DNA of 64,000 nt, from positions 69,490 through 133,489 of the forward strand of contig RQTK01000076.1 in NCBI GenBank assembly GCA_003991915.1, in the 5' to 3' direction. Both the position numbers and the translations under genes were made by a program. Source of the stretch: Elysia chlorotica. Taxonomy: Eukaryota; Mollusca; Gastropoda; Plakobranchidae. Under the pieces are notes generated by a model, which was not told the origin of the DNA, ran no database searches, and worked only from the letters and a program-made list of their open reading frames with translations. This document shows positions 49,029 to 61,517 of this stretch, piece after piece; positions within the stretch are counted from its first letter, which is position 1; each line of letters opens with the position of its first letter.

Positions 49029-49435
49029 ATATATTGTATTATTTCAGTGCTTTAAAGAAATAGCTAAAATCTTCAAGGGCTTGCTATTAACAGCAACCTG
49101 TTTCAGTTGAGGCAGTACACCTAAGGGTTGCATCGTGATGGAGAAAAAAAAATGCTATATTATCTGAAACTTAATATTTTACAAAATGTGCTTTAAACAG
49201 AATTTTCTCAATGAACTGTATGTATCATTTATATAGACGCTGAAATGCCATTCTCTGTCACTAACTCATTTTTTCTCGTAAATTTCATAGGATGTTAACC
49301 TTCTCGTTGAAAAAATGGGGAAGGGGATGTTTAGTGACCAAAAACAAAACCAACTGGATTGCACATGTATTGCATATGCCAGCCTGGCTTACATTATCGC
49401 TTCCTTTTCTTTAATTTGTCTTCTGTTCTGACATT

Positions 49436-49481
49436 CTCTCTCTCTCTCTCTTTCCTCTCTCTCTCTCTCTCTCTCTCTCTG
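49436..49481. repeat. (TC)n microsatellite
   Basis: tc tract with one ttcc break. Confidence 0.9.
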
Positions 49482-49966
49482 ATCATTTTTTTACAAAACA
49501 AAGCCATTCAAATTTCAAAGAAAAAGTTTCTTTATAAAACTGAATTGAAAAATGTTAATGTCAAAACGTCACATCAGAACAATGCCAACATGGATGTCTC
49601 GATTTAAATCTATTGCGGCAATTAACTATTTCAACTTCCGGATTCCATCTAATAATTTCTATGATGTGACTTCCAATGGGTATATATGTTGATATTGTAT
49701 TTATCTGAAGTTTCCAAGTGTGAATAATTTAACAAGCGGAGGAATATCCATTAACCAGCACTTAAAAAATAGCAGCTGAAATTCATTTAAGTTTTAGATT
49801 GATAATGTATACAGAAATGCGCTTAATCTCAGTTCCAGTTAGACAATAATTATCTTCAAAGGAACGACTACACAATTATTTTGAGTGTTTCAATAAACTG
49901 ATGAAAAACAACATAAATTATACTGCTCTATACACGCACATTCAAACTGCATGTATATAGATTTTG

Positions 49967-49982
49967 GACCCCCCCCCCCCCC

Positions 49983-50016
<34 letters not shown>

Positions 50017-50140
50017 AAAAAACAAAAAACAAAAAACAAAAAACAAACAAATAACAAAAAAACAACAACAACAAAAAAAACAACAACAACAAACAAACAA
50101 AAACAAAACAAAACAAAAAAGCTAAAAAAAAACAAAAAAC
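49967..50140. repeat. Poly-C run joined to a poly-A/CAA-rich tract
   Basis: About 16 C, then about 33 A, then (caaaa)n/(caa)n. It could be the tail of a retroposon, but no body is recognised. Run lengths may be unreliable. Confidence 0.85.
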
Positions 50141-50576
50141 CCCAACATTTTTTTGATTATCCTCGTCAGGATTATACTATTGAGTCAGCAGCTGTTTCAC
50201 CGAAGCGCATCCTTTGTGGGTTAGTTTGATGGCGCCCCCCGTCCCATTTAATTTATTACTAATATTAGCTTACTGAACTTCTGTTTCCCCACTTCAACAG
50301 TTGAAGTCTTCATACCCCCCCCCCCTTTTTTTCACCTTCCCCATCACCTACACACACACACACACACACACTCTCCTGCGTTTCATTTCTATCCATCAGT
50401 CCGTTTGAAGTGACCTCCCTTCCCTCACCCCCTCACTGCCCTCCCCACTGGTCTGACCAGTACACACAATACACAAACCTGATTACCTACCCCTGAAGGC
50501 TCCATGGCAAGGATGAGGTGCCCCAGCAATCTCTCGAGACAACCGACCTACTCTTTTTGTGGGGCTCCGCCTAATG

Positions 50577-50953
50577 TAATTGTTTTACAATTGACTTCTA
50601 TGTCAATTCGATTTTTACGGAGCTGGCCGCTTGTGGGTTTTTATTTCTCTTTTTGTTTGACACATCATAAAATACTTTTATAAATATGCAGAATGTTTTA
50701 GGATCCAAACATTAAACATCAATTCTACTAAGATGATAAGGTCCCTACTGGATAAATGTGCTTAAGAAACAAAGTGTATTTTTGCAGATTGATGAAATTG
50801 TTACGATTTTGAAGAAAAAAATATTGCGATAATGTTTTTTTACATCCTAAAAAAGCATAAAAACCTGAATTAATTGTTTTACAATTGACTTCTATGTCAA
50901 TTCGATTTTTACGGAGCTGGCCGCTTGTGGGTTTTTATTTCTCTTTTTGTTTG
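50577..50953 (+). repeat. Two 83-bp perfect direct repeats flanking a 211-bp repeat
   Basis: Positions 50577-50659 and 50871-50953 are identical by eye (taattgttttacaattgac through tatttctctttttgtttg), with a period of 294. The 211 bases between them (cacatcataaaatac to aaaacctgaat) recur without the flanking repeat at about 53332-53541. The internal part is AT-rich with no open frame or obvious terminal inverted repeat. Confidence 0.8.
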
Positions 50954-52916
50954 TGTATCCGTTTTTAAAGGAAACTAAAACAAAATATAACAAAAAAAAA
51001 TTAAATAAAATAGTAGATCAATGTGGAGTATTTTGTCTCAATCTTGATATTATTTCATTAAAATGGATAAATGATTACCGAAAGATAAAAAGAAAAATTA
51101 TTAAACTGTGTTTATGCAATTCCATTTCCAAATGTACTTCAGTTGAGTGAAAAGGTAAAACAAAACATACACTCTAAATGTTTTTAGCATTAATTGAAAA
51201 TGATGGGTGTCTTTTAAACTTTTTGTTCGAAAAAGAGAAATTATAAAATCCCAAAACATCAAGTCGTAAAATTAGCCATTATCTAATATGGTATGATATG
51301 ATCAAAATGCATTGGGGATCTTTGGTTAATCTTCTAAAAATGAAAAAGAACATAACAAGGAAATAACATATTGATTTATTTCAGGGAATAGCTAGTAAAT
51401 GAGTGTTAAGTCCATATCGCTGTTCTTTTTTTTATGTAACGTGATCAAGCAAAATTGTAAGCCTGTCTTTGGTAAATGTCGTTTCCTAACTAATTCATTG
51501 AAAAGAAAAAGGCTTCAAATTTAACCAGAAGCGTCAATGGTTACCCTGCTTAAAGAAATTAAAATAATCATGTTTGCATTCTTTCTTCCTGGACATGCCA
51601 TGCTTGTAATTTTAATATTTGACAATGCTCACAGATATGCAGCCTCTCTTTCCTACAATGTTTGCAAGTGATGTCATTATTCTAGTGCATAAATCTGGCC
51701 GCCAGCTTTATAAGCATTCCACGCCACACATATAGCTAGTGTTCGGGTTCTATTCTAATGATGGGGAGGCAGAAAGAAGAGGAAGCCAGCGCAACATGTT
51801 CTGTAACTTTGGATTTACACAGGTGCTGGTCTACTGCTTGTCTATCGCCGACAGGAGAATGCTTGTCTTCACCTTGCCCTCTTGGGGAAATAAGGAGAAC
51901 AAAAGAGAGAAAGACTTGAGTAAACGCTGAAAAGAAATAAACGGAGCGAGAGAAGTGGAGAGATAGATATAGATAGAGAAAGAGAAAGAAAATAGAGAGA
52001 GAGAGAGAGCGAGAGAGCGAGCTAGAGAGAAAGAGAGGGAGAGAAGTGAAAAGAAGATAATCCTGGTTAGAAATGAGAAAACCAGATGTACAAGAAATTG
52101 AAATGGAAATATTAACCAAATAGTTTAAACATGGAGAGTAAAAACCGGGAAAGTCTCATTGTTAAAATGAATGAGACACATGGAGAGGATTTGTAAAAGA
52201 TATGCTGCTGTACTCAAGGTCGTTAGAGTAAATGTACCAAAGGCGAAGTTTCCCCCTAATTCAAAGTATAATTTAAAAAACTGATTCATCACTGCGGAAT
52301 ATTTGTTCGCACTAAACTGTGCTTTAGTCATTTTTAATTCCCTTTTTAAAATAACGATTTTATAAATAGGAAGAGCTTAACTAATTTAAAAAGTATTTTT
52401 TCCTTCTTTAAAGTACACTGTTGCTATTATGTTTTTTTTTTTTTTTTAATTTTATTTTCTATTCATTGACATATTTTTTACCTCACTAAAAATCTTGAGA
52501 GTGATTGTTTTTGTAAATAACTCGGCACGGTTTTGTATGATTTCTGACAGTCTAGGCGATCCATAGGGAGGAATCAAGACTAGTATGATGACTCTAACTA
52601 CCGATACCAATAGTGTCTTTTACTTCTTTCCCAAGACTAAGATTATAGATCAATCGGAGATGGGGGGAGGACGGAGAGGATCCGATCCATTCACCCAAAG
52701 AAACCATGATTTTATAGACGGAATATTTCGTTAGATACTAATGTTAAACATATAAGAAAAAAAGTTGTCTGGAAAATGTGATGTAATATAATTTAATGCT
52801 AGCGAAATTTTCTAGCCATGATTTATTTACATTAATTTGTACAACCTAAAAGACTATTGAAAAGTTCGTATCTTTTGACTAAAAAAGCAATAAATTTTGT
52901 TTTTCAATTTCTACAG
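50954..52916. other. DNA upstream of exon A, probably intron
   Basis: AT-rich. Purine-rich stretch at 51950-52050. No signal-peptide exon with the required phase (one base into a codon) was recognised here or elsewhere upstream. Confidence 0.5.
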
Positions 52917-53093
52917 GAGGATTATTCGGCAAAGGAGACGAACACCCCGGAATACAGAGCGCCTTCAAGTACGCTATCTACCGCATAAATCACGACAGAG
53001 ACACCTTTAAGAACATCCAACGTCTGAAATTTGTGTTGAAGGGCGAAATCGAGACGTTACCCTTGAACGACGCTTTTGCTGCTTCCAGACAAG
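52917..53093 (+). CDS. Receptor ATD exon A
   Basis: The acceptor is ...ttctacag just before 52917 and the donor is g|GTAGTG at 53094. The exon starts with two bases that complete a codon from an unseen upstream exon, has 58 whole codons, and ends with one base of a split Val codon. The translation opens GLFGKGDEHPG and continues through FKYAIYRINHDRD to LNDAFAASRQ. This matches the family's opening strand (IGGIF), the first helix (FAVNTINR-like) and the DSFEASKKAC-like segment. Phase and homology both fix the frame. The missing first exon must end one base into a codon, most likely Gly. Confidence 0.9.
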
Positions 53094-56000
53094 GTAGTGC
53101 TGCAAGACCTACCCTGTTGTAGTTTTGCATGTCAAGCTATTCCTTTCCTGGTATATCATAAATGCTGCCGTTGTTCGGAATAGTATTCCGAATATATATA
53201 CAGCTTATCATTACGAATTAATCAGCAGATTATCCGGAATAGTATTCCGAATAACTCAGTAGCTTATTCTGAATAATATAGACAGGTGTATTTTAGCGCC
53301 GCGGAACTGTTAGTATTCCGAATAATATTTTCGTATCATAAAATACTTTTATAAATATGCAGAATGTTTTAGGATCCAAATATTAAATATCAATTCTACT
53401 AAGATGATAAGGTCCCTACTGGATAATGTGCATAAGAAACAAAGTTTATTTTTGTAGATTCATGAAATTGTTACGATTTTGAAAAAAAAAATATTGCAAT
53501 AATGTTTTTTAACATCCTAAAAAAGCATAACAATCTGAATTGTATTTCCTTAACAATCTGAAAGAATATACTTTTTTCTAATATAAAATAAAAAAAAACA
53601 AAGGAGCCAAACTATAATAAATTACGTTCTTAAAGTGGCAGAGTGAAAGATGGTTGAACCAGTAAAATAATATATACGTGCATTAGCGGTAATGGACACA
53701 CGCACTTCCATTATTGCCTCCGATATATGGGTCGAGTTTGGTCCCAAAGCATTCGTACAAAAAAAAACTGACTAGCTGCTCCGTTCATCGTACCCTGGGA
53801 CTGCAGCGAGGTTTCCTCCACACCACGCCCCCGAAATAAAACAGCAACAAATAAAAAGCAAACAAAAACAGTCAAGGCGGTCGAAATTATAAACAATTCG
53901 TTGCATTTAGAACCATAGTAAGCTATATCATTGAAATATTAGGTATATTTAGAACAGTTTACATTCTGAGTCTAGTTTGAAGGCCGTGCGAACAATTCTC
54001 ACTATTATTCTGTCTTCACTATGATACAAATTCGAAATAAAAAGATCACTATTACTCGTGTTATGTAATGTAAAAAAAGTGTTGACTTTGTCGAATCCGA
54101 CGACTTGGCCTGTTATTAGGTGGCTTCGGCTGCAACGTCAATCAGCTGACAAATCTATGAGTGCGTTTTGTCCTACACGATAATTATTATATTTCTGCTT
54201 CCATATCTCTGTGTCCCTGTTTCTGTATGTCTGTCTGTATGTCTGTCTGTCTGCCTATCGATCTGTCTTTTTCTTTCTCTCTTTGACTTTTTCCCTACCT
54301 ATCTATCATTCGATATCTCTTTCTTTCTCTCCATCTCTCCTGCTCTATATGTATATATTATATTTAACTTCATCCTTCACCTTCTCCCTGCGCCCCTTCT
54401 ATTTTCTCTCTCTTTCTCTCCCTCTCTCTCTACAAAAAAATAGCAAAAACAAATCCGATCAAGGCCAGGCCATCGAAATTGTATACAATCAGGTGCACTT
54501 AGAACCACAGTGAGCTATATCTTTAAAATATTTTATATTTTGGACAGTTTACGTTCTTAGTCTAGCAGGCTTGTAGGGCGAACGAAAACTTCTCACTCTT
54601 ATTCTGTCTTCACTATGATACAAATTCGAAATAAAAAGATCACTATAACTCTTGTTATGTAATGTAAAAAAGAAGTGTTGACTTCGTCGAATCCGACGAC
54701 TTGCCATGTTATTAGGTGGCCTCGGCTGCAACGCTCTATTATTGTGTCAATCCCTCTCTCTCTCTTTCCTCTCACTTAGGCATTTTGACAAATATAAAAA
54801 AAGATAGTAATAATAATTATCCAGATGTGAACTGACACAATGGAAGACAAAAATAAAATTAACTTTCAAAAGGAAAATTCAATGTCTTTTTAATATTCTG
54901 ATAAAACAACCACATAATTTCCACACAAACAATACAAAATAAAACATAAATATATACATATATATAACTCTTTCTCTTCTCACAACAACAAAAAAGCAAC
55001 AACACTGCAATCTGTTTTATACAAATAATGGGTTGCCAAAACGATGAAAAATAGCAACACACGTATCCAAGGACATATCGCGATTGGCTATTTCTGATCA
55101 TGTTATAATAAGAAAACCATACCTAAAGATACATTTGCTAGCAAAACCTTTATAATTCAGACTGGGTTAGAGCAGTTAACTCGATTGGCTCTATCAATGA
55201 TTTTTTGTAGCGCATATACTATTTGTTACAGTTATAAGCAATAATTTCACGCTGTTTGTTAAAATTTTAGTACTTTGAAAAGTACATTAATTTAAAAGTC
55301 GAAACTACGTCACATGTTCATACTGTACACATATACAGTAACTATTTTTAATGAAACTTAATCAATTGAAAACGTCTAAAATACATAACGAGTAACTTTC
55401 ACTCACTGAAATACACCTGAAGCCCATTCGCAATTGGAAAAGTACCAAGAGAAAGGAAAAAAACCATGAAAGTTTGCACTTTGAAAGTACTACCGCCCAA
55501 AAAATGTCTTTTGCGTTTAAAACGATGATAGTAATTAACATCTCCACAGAGAGCGCCACGACTGGTTCTCACGTCCACGAGGCCACTGCGAGGATATGGA
55601 CAAACCCACCAGACTGTTAACCCCAGGGCCAGCAGACCCAACTCACACTCTAATCACATAAAGTCAATTTTTGTAAACGTCGGTGTGAGGGCAATTATCG
55701 CTGTCTTAACAGTCCTCTCGCGTGCAGACTTTGCCCCTGCCGCATCCCACCGCAGGGACGCTCCAGTCAATCCGGTTGAAGAAGTGATAGGGAGCAATCA
55801 GGTTCGGCCGATAAAGATTTGCCACGTTTTAACCGTATGTGTCCAAACATTCGGATGATTCGTTTGAAAGGGTTGACTCGCCGCTTTTTTTTTGGGATTT
55901 TGTATCTTTTGTCTTATTTAAAGGTTTAATGTTTTAACAAACAATGTTATGGTGATAAGAAGAAGTGTCCGATACTTTGAATAAAAAAAAAAAAACAAAC

Positions 56001-59000
56001 AAAAAAAAAACCACTTTTCAAAAAATTAAAAGCCATTAAACTTAGCAGATTTGCGACGTTTAAACCAATGTGTCGGTATAACATGATGATTCGTTTTAAA
56101 GCAATGACCAACCAATTTTTTTTTCTTTTTTGTATCAATCTTTTGTTATAGGGGCTTAATGTTTAACCATATTTTTTATTCGGTTTCTCGAAGTATGCTG
56201 GCTTCAGTCTATACAGAAATATGAACATCACGGTCCAAATATTACTGACGTCATGTCTCTTCAAGATAAAAAAGACCTCCATAGGAGCTACGTAAAACAT
56301 GATTGATTGCTGTTCTTTATCTTTGATGCATGATAAAAGGCATGTCGTCTTAAACGAAAAAGCAAAAAAAAAAAGCAACAACAACAACAATATAATTAGT
56401 GGATTTTTTAAAACACAAACGCGTTATCAAGTGTCCTTGCTGTATTTCGTTTTTGTGTGTGTTTGTGTTTCGTGTTGGGTTTTTTTTTTCGTGTGCTAAT
56501 CTAGTCTTGTTCAATATTTCATTTCCAGTTTGCAATCTGATTCAAGAAAAAACCATCGCAGTGTTTGGGCCCAAGGCAAGCAGCCTGGCCAGCTACGTGG
56601 ACTCGCTGTGCGCATCCATGCAGATTCCTCACCTGCAGATGAGTGGAAACCCCCTAGAACTGCCCGCTCTGTCGCCGGCCCATGCACTGAGCGTCAACCT
56701 TTTCCCCGAGGCCGACAAATTGGGCACCGCCTACAGGGACCTCATCAGCTACTACGGCTGGGAGAAGATGCTGGTCATCTACAGTTCCACGGACGGTAAG
56801 GCTCTTTGTAGGAGACATGGTGCCGGGTAGGGTTAGGTGGGGGTGGCTTGAAGTGGGGAGTGTGGGGCGAACTGGCACAGGTGGTAGTGCGTTTGTCTCA
56901 ATATCGGAAGGTCCAAGACCTTTTCCCCACCGCCTACAGGGACCTTATCAGCTACTACGGCTGGGAGAAGATGCTGGTCATCTATAGTTCCACGGACGGT
57001 AAGGATTTTTGTGGCGGGTGGGGAGGGTTTGGGGGGGGGTGAATTGGCATAGATGGTAGAGCGTTTGTCTCCATATCGGAAGGTCCAAGACCTGTTCCCC
57101 GCGGCTGACTAACTAGGCACCGCCTACAGGGACCTTATCAGCTACTACGGGTGGGAGAAAATGCTGGTCATCTACAGCTCCACGGACGGTAAGGCTCTTT
57201 GTATGATACAGGGTGGCGGGTGAGGGGTGGGGGTGGGGGCGAACCGGTACAAGTCGCAGAGCGTTTGTCTCCATATCGGAAGGTCCAAGACCTGTTCCCC
57301 GAGGCAGACGAACTGGGGACCGCCTACAGGGACATTATAAGCTACTACGGGTGGGAGAAGATGCTGGTCATCTACAGCTCTACAGACGGTAAGGCTCTTT
57401 GAATGATATATCGTGGCGGGTGGGGAGGAGTGGGGTGGGGTGGGAAGACGAAATGACACAAGCGGTAGAGTGATGGCCTCCACATCGGGAGGTCCTATAC
57501 GGGGTGCCGGGTGGGGAGTGATGGGATAGAGGGGGGAGGGGGGAGGTTGAACTGGCACAGGTCGTAGTGCGTTAGTCTGTCTCCATATCGGCAGGTCCAA
57601 AAATGGTTTCTCTAAAATGTATTTGTCCAATTTCGTCCCCTATGTGGTTGGACTGGTATCTGCAGTACAATGTGACCAGCTAAGACAAAGAGACATGGCA
57701 TCCGTGCCCTGTCTCATGTAGGGCAGCACATGAAATTGCCAGACGTCAGTCTTAGGACACGTCCTCAATATAGACTCTGTAGTGCGTAGATTGGACAGTA
57801 AGCAACCAACTAAACTCAACTCCAATTTGACGGAGACGAGACAGGTTTTAGAAACCACATGACAATAACTGACAAGATAATCACGCTCCTTAATAATCCG
57901 AGCGTTTCTAATCTCCCAGTGATCCCAATAAGACTATCATAGCCTTATAATTGGACGTCTATGCAGATTCTCTTACCTATTGTTTTTGTTTTTGCTATTG
58001 ACTAGGCCTTTTAACTACAAGACCTCGAAACTCCCTACTAATGTCACGTCCCTGTATAGGAACACAGGATATTCATATACGGTGATGGGTCTCAACAGAT
58101 ACAAAGTAGGATAATAATACGTTCTGCCTCACACGAGACATAACATGGATACTACGATACCTGTGTCACCCCGCTTTATCACTCCGCACTGATAACGCGA
58201 CCCAACTAGTAGGATTGACATTGAAATATGACCAAAAAGAAAATACCCGATCGCCGGATACCTCTTGACTGAGAGCCTAACGCTTTACCATTTACGACAC
58301 CCCCCCCCCTTTTTTTTTTAAACATAGACACATAAACACACAGACAAAGGGTGTATGTTGTAACAGTAAGATAGAATATCATATACACACACACACAGTG
58401 AAATCGATCATGTTACAGATCTGGGTATTGAGGAACAGTGATGAATGGCTATTCCTACCGGCCGCAACTCGGCCAATGTACCGCCTGAACATGTGTATAC
58501 ATTATATCAAAATAACAAAAGGTCGTGTCTAAATACCTGCACTTAGGCCCATTGCGATATTAGCATTGGTCTGCATTCCCCCAAATTAATATGAACCTTT
58601 TTGTTTAATAGTGTTCATTTATGCTTTTTAAGGTAGGGGCTATATAGGAAGTGTATCAAGTGCTCTACGCACTTATGGGGGATGGAGTGGGGGTGGATGT
58701 TGGGAGAGTACGTCAAGGATATCAGTCTGCCTCAAAGAATTCTGCTGTTGCACGCTGTGATGTGATGGACTTTCTGCCTAAGGCCAGCATAGATCTAGTC
58801 ACTTACGAAACGAGAGCCAAGCCTGCCATACACAATACATTAGAACGATTGTTATGGCTTTCTTACGATTGTGTGGACATGTTAGCAGGTCTGTTTGAAT
58901 GGAATAGCAACTAGGCCTATAGATCAAGATGCTCTTAAGGGGAGAAGTTTCCTCTCGGGATATACTCTGATGTATGGATCCTCATACTTATGTCACTTAA

Positions 59001-61418
59001 TCTGTCACTTGGGATCTACGTAACAACGTTGTTATTCCAACGTTACAGGCGTGGGTGTAGCACACAATCATCATGTGTTAAATATTGAGAGCGACGGAAT
59101 TCTGCAATGTTCTCTTTCCCTAGACTAGGTTTGGGAGTCCCATGTAGGGGGACGTGTGTGCCAGTAATCGCAAACTGGGTCTCTATCATAGCCTGGTCAA
59201 TTTTGTGCTGCACACTTCTTGTTGAATGCAATCCAACTATCGGATTTGCGATCTCTTTTTCGTCGTCCCTCCCTGTGATATGCAACGACTCTCTGTATAG
59301 ATTATCTCAATGATAGCGTTTTTAAGACGTAACGTTTACAAAAGGAAATCAAGTTAATAGAGTCAGTAAATAATGAAATACATTTTGATATAAGACAAAA
59401 ATTCTTGTGTAGAGACGCTTTTGTGTAGCCCGGATAAAAAATTAGTTTGAAATCCACACTCCTTGTTGTCAATCCAACTCCTACTTTGGCGATCTTTTTG
59501 TCCGCCCGCCTTCCCCATGTTGTGGCAGGTCTTAATAGAATATTCTAAGGAATTCTAACTTTGATCTCCAAGACTTGGCGTTTCCAAAGGCAAACAAACT
59601 AGTAGTAGATTTTCAAAAAATCATAGGAAAATGTAATCTATGAGGATGTCCATTGTGAATCTATCTCACATAATATCAAGGTGACTTAAAACTATCATAG
59701 AAAGACTTAATCTATGTGGATGCCCATTGTGAAGCCACCTGACATAAACCTAAAATGCCATTGTTCCAGGTCTGAACCGGGTCCAGCGAGTGCTAAGGGG
59801 AGACCTGGGCTACCTTGTGGATGTTCTGGTCAGATACGTCAACGGTACAAACATGCGGGGCATACTGAAGGAGGCCAAGGAAAAGCGCTGGCGCAGAATG
59901 TTGGTCGACCTTCCCGTGGATCAGACCACATTGTTTCTTAAAATGGTACGCTGTGTATTTTTTTTCTTTGTTCATGTGTTTCTTTGGCTACTTTTCCTTT
60001 GATTGTCTTAGAATCGTTGACAAGGGATGACAAGAAAGTAAACAAAAAAAATGAAAGTATTGATGTAGACTTAATACCCTGACCATCGACTTGTCACTCA
60101 TTTTTCTCGTTGTTACAAAATATTTCTTAAGGTTCCTACATCTTTCTATATATCTATACATGTTATACATCGTTCAATTTATGTCGGTATAATCTCGTTA
60201 GCACTTTTAAAAACATTTTCTAATACTCTGGTTCTAAAAATGCCTTTCTCTCACAACCAACATTAACATTCATTATGTTATAAAATATACTAATGTTAAA
60301 CGTAGTAAAATATGTTTTTATTAACAAACTAAACCATATAAGTATTTTTTCTAAAGAACCATTTCATATATTTTTTCAGGCCTTACAAGAAGGAATGGTA
60401 GACCCTTATCATCATTACATCATCACAAATTTAGTAAGTATTGCTGTTGCTGAAGGGTGATTTTGAGGGAAAGGTTTAAAAAAACAACAACGCTGAGCTG
60501 ATGATTGCCTTACGACACTAACGATGGATATCTATGACAATAATATATAAATATTGAAGACAGTTCGGCCTCTTTGGTGTCATTATCTGTACAAAAAAAC
60601 CCAAAACAAACAAACAACAGCAACAACAACAACACCAACAACAACAATAACAACATCAAACAACAATATACGAATTGTTTATTGAAGATGTTTTAAAAGA
60701 AAACGCAAACAGACTAAACAAACATGTATTTTTTCTGTTTCTACTCATGATATCTTCATAATTATTGGGTTTAATGCTCACACACAACTACATTTTTTTA
60801 TAATGCGACTAACTTGGTCTCTGTTAAGCAGGAGATAGTCATGAGATTCGTCCGCGAAATAACCTAGTTGTTGACGATGGATGTTTCACAAACCAACTAA
60901 CCAAATTATTGCCACAATAATATTTCCTCTTTATAACCAATACAGCTTCAGCTAGAAATTGACAAGATTCTCTCACTTTCTGAAGCCTCTCGCAAAGTTT
61001 ATTTTTACTCACACTGGTTACTTCTCTCTGCATTTCTTGCTTTCTCATTCCATTTTTGGAGCTTTTTATTTCATTCTCCGTTTCTCCAAACCACTATTCT
61101 CAAATGTGTATTTTATTAGTTTTTTTTCAGCTAAAAGTTTCAACTAAGTTTTCAATAAACATTGTTTAAATCCAATTGCACATGCATTCGACATTTAAAA
61201 AAAAAATCTTTACTAAAAGCTCTCCGGTACCACCACCTAACTATCTGTCTACGCACGCTAACTTCCTCTGCATGAAATCAAAAAAACGCAAACATCCTTG
61301 TGTGCCCATCTGCCGGTCTTTAAATCATCCCATATTTTTCTTTCTCTCTGCTTAGTCTATCAAACTCCAAGCGCTTATTGCTCAATTTATACTCTCTTTC
61401 TTTCTTTCAGAGCTTACA

Positions 61419-61517
<99 letters not shown>

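Larger units (their letters stand above)
46926..50576. other. Non-coding DNA
   Basis: Nothing beyond the listed microsatellites, hairpin and A-rich tract. Confidence 0.6.
56700..57620 (+). repeat. Tandem array of partial exon B plus intron and SINE head
   Basis: A unit of about 190-203 bp is repeated. Donor GT dinucleotides after the exon-like part lie at 56796, 56999, 57189 and 57389. Each unit has the exon end (from the FPEAD codons to STD), a GTAAGG-type donor, a G-rich stretch (ggcgggtggggagg-like), and a tRNA-like A-box segment (gtggtagagcgtttgtctcc-like) ending near ggtccaagac. It then jumps directly back into the exon at ttcccc. A fifth, exon-less partial unit covers roughly 57487-57600. 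The genuine exon B is the first unit. Confidence 0.9.

Noticed and set aside
49890-50229. Lys/Thr-rich or Phe-rich proteins at the A-rich tract
   Set aside because: Translations of poly-A, CAA and poly-C runs on either strand.
55667-55857. Signal-peptide exon of the receptor
   Set aside because: The frame has a hydrophobic stretch but lies downstream of exon A, ends in a stop codon and has no donor of the needed phase.
56848-57402. Separate genes with the WEKMLVIY motif after exon B
   Set aside because: These frames are the duplicated exon tail read together with flanking intron; they have no acceptor and no further domain.
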